Shown: positions 28,926 through 33,083 of the stretch, piece after piece | How positions within the stretch are numbered: position 1 is the first letter of the stretch | Layout: each line of letters starts with the position of its first letter | NCBI RefSeq assembly: GCF_010692325.1 | Contig: NZ_JAAHHW010000047.1 | Coordinates: 13,969 to 47,051 of the forward strand | Origin: Moorena sp. SIO3I8 | GTDB taxonomy: Bacteria > Cyanobacteriota > Cyanobacteriia > Cyanobacteriales > Coleofasciculaceae | Length of the DNA stretch: 33,083 bases | Direction of reading: 5' to 3' | Notes under the pieces: generated by a model | What the model saw: only the letters and a program-made list of their open reading frames with translations | What the model was told of the DNA's origin: nothing | Databases searched by the model: none | Made by a program: the position numbers and the translations under genes

Positions 28926-31745
28926 TCAACTTTGGTGTAATAATTCGATTAAATTACCGAAAATAAGGTGGGTTGTGGGATGATCCTCTCCTAACTGCTG
29001 GACAGCAATCTCTAGTGCCTGATGATAGAAGGGTTCCGCTTCTGAGTACCGCCCCTGGTCTTTGTACAGTGATGCCAGGTTGTTGAGGCTAGTTGCTACA
29101 GATGGGTGGTGTTCTCCCAGCAGCTGTTTGTACAGCTCTAAGGATTTTTGTAAGAAGGGTTCCGCTTCTTGGTACCGCCCCTGGTGTCTGTACAGTTCTG
29201 CGAGGTTGTTGAGGCTAGTTGCTACAGATGGGTGGTGTTCTCCCAGCAGCTGTTTGTACAGCTCTAAGGATTTTTGTAAGAAGGGTTCCGCTTCTTGGTA
29301 CCGCCCCTGGTCTTTGTACAGTCCTGCCAGGTTGTTGAGGCTAGTTGCTACCTCTGGGTGGTGTTCTCCCAGCAGCTGTTTGTACAGCTCTAAGGATTTT
29401 TGTAAGAAGGGTTCCGCTTCTTGGTACCGCCCCTGGTCTTTGTACAGTCCTGCCAGGTTGTTGAGGCTAGTTGCTACCTCTGGGTGGTGTTCTCCCAGCA
29501 GCAATTTCTTCAGGTCTAAGGCTTGTTGTAAGAGGGGTTCCGCTTTTTGATACCGACCCTGGTTTCTGTACAGTAATCCCAGGTTGTCGAGGCTAGTTGC
29601 TACAGATGGGTGGTGTTTTCCCAGCAGCAATTTCTTCAGGTCTAAAGCTTGTTGGTAGAGGGGTTCCGCTTCTTGGTATCGCCCCTGGTGTCTGTACAGT
29701 CCTGCCAGGTTGTTGAGGCTAATTGCTACATCTGGGTGGTGTTCTCCCAGCAGCTGTTTGTACAGCTCTAAAGCTTGTTGGTAGAGGGGTTCCGCTTTTT
29801 GGTACCGACCCTGGTATAAGTACAGTCCTGCCAGGTTGTCGAGGCTGGTTGCTACAGATGGGTGGTGTTTTCCCAGCAGCTGTTTCTTCAGGTCTAAGGC
29901 TTGTTGATAAAGGGGTTCCGCTTCTTGGTACCGCCCCTGGTCTTTGTACAGTCCTGCCAGGTTGTCGAGGCTGGTTGCTACAGATGGGTGGTGTTTTCCC
30001 AGCAGCTGTTTCGTCAGGTCTAAGGCTTGTTGTAAGAGGGGTTCCGCTTCTTGGTACCGCCCCTGGTTTCTGTACAGTAATCCCAGGTTGTTGAGGCTAG
30101 TTGCTACATATCGGTGGTGTTCTCCCAGCAGCTGTTTGTACAGCTCTAAAGCTTGTTGATAAAGGGGTTCCGCTTCTTGGTACCGCCCCTGGTGTCTGTA
30201 CAGTTCTGCCAGGTTGTTGAGGCTAGTTGCTACATATCGGTGGTGTTCTCCCAGCAGCTGTTTCAAAAGCTCTAAGGTTTGTTGGTAGAGGAGTTCCGCT
30301 TCTTGGTACCGCCCCTGGTCAGAGTACAGTCCTGCCAGGTTGTTGAGGCTAGTTGCTACATCTGGGTGGTGTTTTCCCAGGCGGTGTTGGCTAACCTCCA
30401 AACATTGCTCTAACCAAGGTTCTGCTAATTTGTAGAATCCCTGTCTCCTATAGAAGAGACCTAGCGTAAGAAAGGGCTGAATTAAATCTTCATTTTCTAG
30501 CCATGGTTGTAGTTCTGTTGCCGCTTCTGCTATGTGTGGTATGAATGGTGCTATTACTTCTACTTGTTCTCTTGTGTAAGTTTGACAGAAAGATTTTACT
30601 TTTCGTACTATTACCTTACAGAAACTTTGTTTGAGTTTCTCCGCTCCCGGCATCTGTTTTAATTTATCTTGAAAGTATTGTCGCAGTAACTGATGAAGTT
30701 GATAAGTTTTTTCGCCTGTGTATTGTACCAAACTCAGCTTGACCAAAATGGTGTCTCTAATATCCTCTAAGTCTTCTTCATCTTCTTCTGGTAGGCACTG
30801 CTGTACTAATAACCAGGAAATAGGTGCAGATGCAAAAAGACTAAGCAGGCACGCTAGTTGTTGGGCTTGATTACTTAATTCCTCCCAACTCAATTCAAAG
30901 GCGGCTTTGACTCCCCTCTGTGCAGTTACTTTTGTTATGGGTTCTTTTAGTGATTTCTGTTCCAGTCCTTTGCTTTTTAAGCGTTGCATCATTTGAATCA
31001 GGGATAAGTCTGGTTTTTCGGCGAGATACTGGCCTACTAATTCCAAACCTAGGGGTAGGTAGCCTAATTGTTGGCAAAGAGCTTTGGCTTCTTCTAGTTG
31101 TCTTTGCACACGGGATTGAGTAATGAGGGATTCGAGTAACTCTAGGGCTGCTGCTTCTTTGAGTACTTCTAAGTTCAGTGGTACAAATGCCTGAGCTAAG
31201 TTTTTCCGCCTTGTGGTGACAATGATTTTAAAGCGTGGTTGGTTGGGAGGAAGGTACGGTTCAATGCTTTGGTAACTGGTTACATCGTCGAAAACGATTA
31301 AGATATCTCCAGAAAACGGCCAGTTACGCCAACAATAGGCGATTTTTTCTTCTTCTACTATATCTTCAGGGATCTTAAGATTGAGCTGTACCCGTCCGTA
31401 TTTAAGCAGCTCAGTACCCAGATCTATGTCTCTTGCCTGTAGCCAGCAAATTCCACCGGGATAGTGGTTTTCCCTGAATTTCAAGGCGTATTGCAATGCT
31501 AATTCAGTCTTGCCAATGCCCCCCATTCCAGTAACACTTGCAACAGTAGAGGATATGGCCACCCGTTCAGCTTTTTGGAGTTCCTGGTGTAAATCGTCTA
31601 ATTCATTAGAACGACCAACAAATTTGACAACATGGCTATGAGGAATATTGTCTGGTGGTGTTTTTGGAAAAGCTGATGTTGCAGCTTGTATATTAATATC
31701 ACCAGTATGAATACCACCATGTACTGTAGAACCAACAAGGTCCAC
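28926..31745 (-). CDS. NB-ARC NTPase with twelve TPRs (bacterial NLR-like STAND)
   Basis: 939 residues from GTG 31745; no ATG fits. Residues 1-20 are a short Gly/His-rich tail (STVHGGIHTGDINIQ). Residues 40-330 are NB-ARC: VKFVGRSNELDDL, Walker A TGMGGIGKT (72-80), GICWLQA, Walker B DILIVFDDV, IIVTTRRKN, LGYLPLGLELVGQYL. Residues 330-420 are winged-helix and helical. About 425-939 are twelve 42-residue tetratricopeptide units of the kinesin-light-chain type (QGRYQEAEPLYQQALELYKQ, then GEHHPSVATSLNNLAxLY). STAND proteins oligomerise on ligand binding and switch on an effector. No effector domain is fused, so the small gene 26 bp upstream is the likely partner. Phage sensing or cell death is inferred from the family. 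Confidence 0.9.
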   Translation of the reverse strand: MDLVGSTVHGGIHTGDINIQAATSAFPKTPPDNIPHSHVVKFVGRSNELDDLHQELQKAERVAISSTVASVTGMGGIGKTELALQYALKFRENHYPGGICWLQARDIDLGTELLKYGRVQLNLKIPEDIVEEEKIAYCWRNWPFSGDILIVFDDVTSYQSIEPYLPPNQPRFKIIVTTRRKNLAQAFVPLNLEVLKEAAALELLESLITQSRVQRQLEEAKALCQQLGYLPLGLELVGQYLAEKPDLSLIQMMQRLKSKGLEQKSLKEPITKVTAQRGVKAAFELSWEELSNQAQQLACLLSLFASAPISWLLVQQCLPEEDEEDLEDIRDTILVKLSLVQYTGEKTYQLHQLLRQYFQDKLKQMPGAEKLKQSFCKVIVRKVKSFCQTYTREQVEVIAPFIPHIAEAATELQPWLENEDLIQPFLTLGLFYRRQGFYKLAEPWLEQCLEVSQHRLGKHHPDVATSLNNLAGLYSDQGRYQEAELLYQQTLELLKQLLGEHHRYVATSLNNLAELYRHQGRYQEAEPLYQQALELYKQLLGEHHRYVATSLNNLGLLYRNQGRYQEAEPLLQQALDLTKQLLGKHHPSVATSLDNLAGLYKDQGRYQEAEPLYQQALDLKKQLLGKHHPSVATSLDNLAGLYLYQGRYQKAEPLYQQALELYKQLLGEHHPDVAISLNNLAGLYRHQGRYQEAEPLYQQALDLKKLLLGKHHPSVATSLDNLGLLYRNQGRYQKAEPLLQQALDLKKLLLGEHHPEVATSLNNLAGLYKDQGRYQEAEPFLQKSLELYKQLLGEHHPEVATSLNNLAGLYKDQGRYQEAEPFLQKSLELYKQLLGEHHPSVATSLNNLAELYRHQGRYQEAEPFLQKSLELYKQLLGEHHPSVATSLNNLASLYKDQGRYSEAEPFYHQALEIAVQQLGEDHPTTHLIFGNLIELLHQS
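28990..30420. repeat. 126-bp tandem repeat encoding TPRs
   Basis: About eleven 126-bp units, most nearly identical in DNA (for example 29110-29480 contains three in succession with only a few changes). Such similarity at silent sites means recent amplification or homogenisation. Confidence 0.85.
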
Positions 31746-31771
31746 GATTGACAGGATTGAACCTTGGGAAT

Positions 31772-32245
31772 CTACTTTTTTGCTATAATATCTCCAGCAT
31801 CTATACTATCAGCTTCTAAGTTTCTTGCTTTTATCCCTAAAACTTTAGCTCCTCCTTCTGAGATTACATTGTTGATTTTAACATTGATAGCTTTAACATT
31901 TTCTAAGTCTATGCCGATAGCATCAAAGTCTTGTTTAGATAATTTTTCCGATACTTTTTCTAAAGACTCTGTCAGGGCTTTGGTTTTGTTAATAAGCTCA
32001 TCAATAATTTCAATTTCCTGTGCCTCAATTACATCAGCTAAATCTTCAGCCAGTAATTTTTGGTTTTCTTGAGTTGGTATATTTTCAAGTTGAACTACGG
32101 ATTTCTGAAGTCCAAATTTTTCTCCAACAAATACTTTAAGTGAACGGTAGTTTGCTTGAACCTCTTCTTCTACCACCGCTGAGGTTACGAAGATGGCACC
32201 GGATGCTAAAGCTGTAATGATAAAACTGATTGTTGCTGGATCCAT
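31772..32245 (-). CDS. Bell-like membrane-associated effector, NLR partner
   Basis: 157 residues from ATG 32245. Residues 4-24 are hydrophobic (ATISFIITALASGAIFVTSA), then a helical region EEEVQANYRSLKVFVGEKFG, QLENIPTQENQKLLAEDLAD, and EIIDELINKTKALTESLEKV. This order, MDPxTI-hydrophobic-helices-QLExxPxxxxxQxxLAEEL, matches the Bell-type domain described next to bacterial NLR genes. The last 40 residues read as quasi-pentapeptides (IKARN LEADS IDAGD IIAKK), a short solenoid or amyloid-like signalling tail. The NLR gene follows 26 bp downstream. IDAGDI at this end resembles IHTGDI near the NLR N-terminus, as expected if the two nucleate each other. A paralogue faces it at 32890. Confidence 0.65.
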   Translation of the reverse strand: MDPATISFIITALASGAIFVTSAVVEEEVQANYRSLKVFVGEKFGLQKSVVQLENIPTQENQKLLAEDLADVIEAQEIEIIDELINKTKALTESLEKVSEKLSKQDFDAIGIDLENVKAINVKINNVISEGGAKVLGIKARNLEADSIDAGDIIAKK

Positions 32246-32889
32246 TTGATTATTTTAGAGAAAGAGATTGTTTGAGATTTAGCTTTTTGATAACTAACTG
32301 AAGGGGAAACAAATGGGAAAAATAGAAGGAAATTTGGAGTTACCCTGACAAAAACCTTCGGTTCCCAACCTGATTCAACCATCTCTACTAATGTGGTCAG
32401 CTCCTGATTTTTCCCTACATACATTATACACCCCACACTGAATAAGCCTTTTAAGGCTGTTTGTCACCCGGTCAGTGGTTGTCTGCTAACACTTGAACAA
32501 GTAGCTGATATTCTAGCAGCCATCAGAGAGTATGGATGAGACCGTCTTGGATACCCAGAGATGTTTTCAAGGGGACGGGTTTACGGGATGTGATTCTCAC
32601 CCTGGAGATGCTGCGCAAACGCAAGGAAACGGTCGGGAAAATGCGATCAGCTTTGCTGCGAGGGTACTGATGCTGCCATGGGATAACAGTGATAATGGAG
32701 CACGAGGATGCCATACTGCGAGTTTTGCTTGGACTTAGGAGACGCGATCGCATGTTTCCTCAACTCTAAGGCTTGTAGATATAGAGGTTTGGCTTGTTAA
32801 TACTACCTCTGGTATTGGAAGGATGATATTGCTATGTTTAGTTATTATAAAATTAAATCTCAAAAAATCTGTTTCTCTAAAATAATCAA
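32246..32889. other. Inverted-duplication spacer with decayed fragments
   Basis: The outer 45 bp on each side (32246-32290 and 32845-32889) are near-identical inverted leaders ending ...CTCTAAAATAATCAAATGGATC-like. Minus-strand 32760-32815 translates to YQR*Y*QAKPLYLQALEL, a TPR fragment with two stops. Plus-strand 32480-32540 gives LLTLEQVADILAAIREYG then a stop; ATG 32536 opens 44 residues (TGLRDVILTLEMLRKRKETV) ending at TGA 32670. These look like gene debris; no intact gene is supported. Confidence 0.5.
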
Positions 32890-33083
32890 ATGGATCTAAT
32901 AACTGCGGGTTCTATCATTACAGCTTTAGCATCAGGAGCTATATTCGTCGCCTCGGCGATGGCAGAAGAAGAGGTTCAAGCAAACTACCGTTCACTTAAA
33001 GTATTTATTGGTGAACAATTTGGACTTCAGCAACCAGTAGAGCAACTTGAAAATAGACCTACTCAGGAAAGACAACAATTACT
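32890..33083 (+). CDS. Second Bell-like effector, cut by window end
   Basis: ATG 32890 opens a frame to the window edge (64 residues seen): MDLITAGSIITALASGAIFV, then EEEVQANYRSLKVFIGEQFG and QPVEQLENRPTQERQQL. It is a clear paralogue of 31772-32245 on the opposite strand, with a similar leader. By analogy a second NLR-type gene should follow downstream, outside the window. Confidence 0.75.
   Translation, partial: MDLITAGSIITALASGAIFVASAMAEEEVQANYRSLKVFIGEQFGLQQPVEQLENRPTQERQQL

Noticed and set aside
29062-30159. Plus-strand frames opposite the TPR region (repeated SARLLRLVATDGWCSPSSC-type translations)
   Set aside because: Antisense shadow of the 126-bp TPR repeat; no start signals and no independent protein character.
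32206-32436. 76-codon minus frame upstream of the Bell-like gene
   Set aside because: Covers the conserved leader of the effector and has no recognisable protein features.

Overview
The window looks like chromosome from a filamentous cyanobacterium. HIP1 sites (GCGATCGC) are everywhere, heptameric tandem repeats fill the gaps, and there are several Uma2-type genes, decayed toxin-antitoxin (TA) genes and an NB-ARC/TPR protein. The repeat style resembles Moorea-like Oscillatoriales, but the genus cannot be fixed from sequence reading alone. No rRNA, tRNA or CRISPR array was recognised.

1-10.9 kb is host accessory DNA: a tandem pair of near-identical Uma2 genes on the minus strand with a third paralogue at 8.7-9.5 kb; a three-gene cluster (solute-binding/VWA lipoprotein, membrane coiled-coil protein, solute-binding protein) in which the first two genes each carry the same 24-bp in-frame insertion bringing a TGA stop; a HicBA module with a nonsense mutation in HicA; an AhpC/TSA-like protein; and a DUF433 antitoxin followed by a mosaic of fused toxin and antitoxin fragments. 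An orphan ribbon-helix-helix antitoxin and about 0.9 kb of mostly repetitive non-coding DNA close this part.

10.9-28.5 kb is a phage- or plasmid-like element. A portal-family gene and a small HTH regulator lie on the minus strand. The HTH gene is divergent from a long plus-strand run: unknown protein, replisome-organiser-like protein with Glu-Pro repeats, putative helicase loader, DnaB helicase, a fused cytosine-C5/adenine-N6 methyltransferase, an HTH protein sitting in a cluster of GAGACA/TGTCTC sites, several unknown and membrane proteins, a membrane-anchored P-loop ATPase fused to an HNH nuclease, a full DnaG primase and a repeat-bearing phage-type protein. A dyad (AGCAGT-N5-ACTGCT type) lies between the -35 and -10 of three promoters and just after the -10 of a fourth, suggesting one regulator for the element. 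No integrase, terminase of known type, major capsid or tail gene is visible, so it may be a defective prophage, a satellite or a phage-plasmid.

28.9-33.1 kb is a candidate immune or cell-death locus on the minus strand: a small membrane-associated helical protein (Bell-like) 26 bp upstream of an NB-ARC protein with twelve near-identical 42-residue TPRs. A second copy of the small protein starts on the plus strand at 32890 and runs off the window, forming an inverted duplication whose middle holds a decayed TPR fragment.
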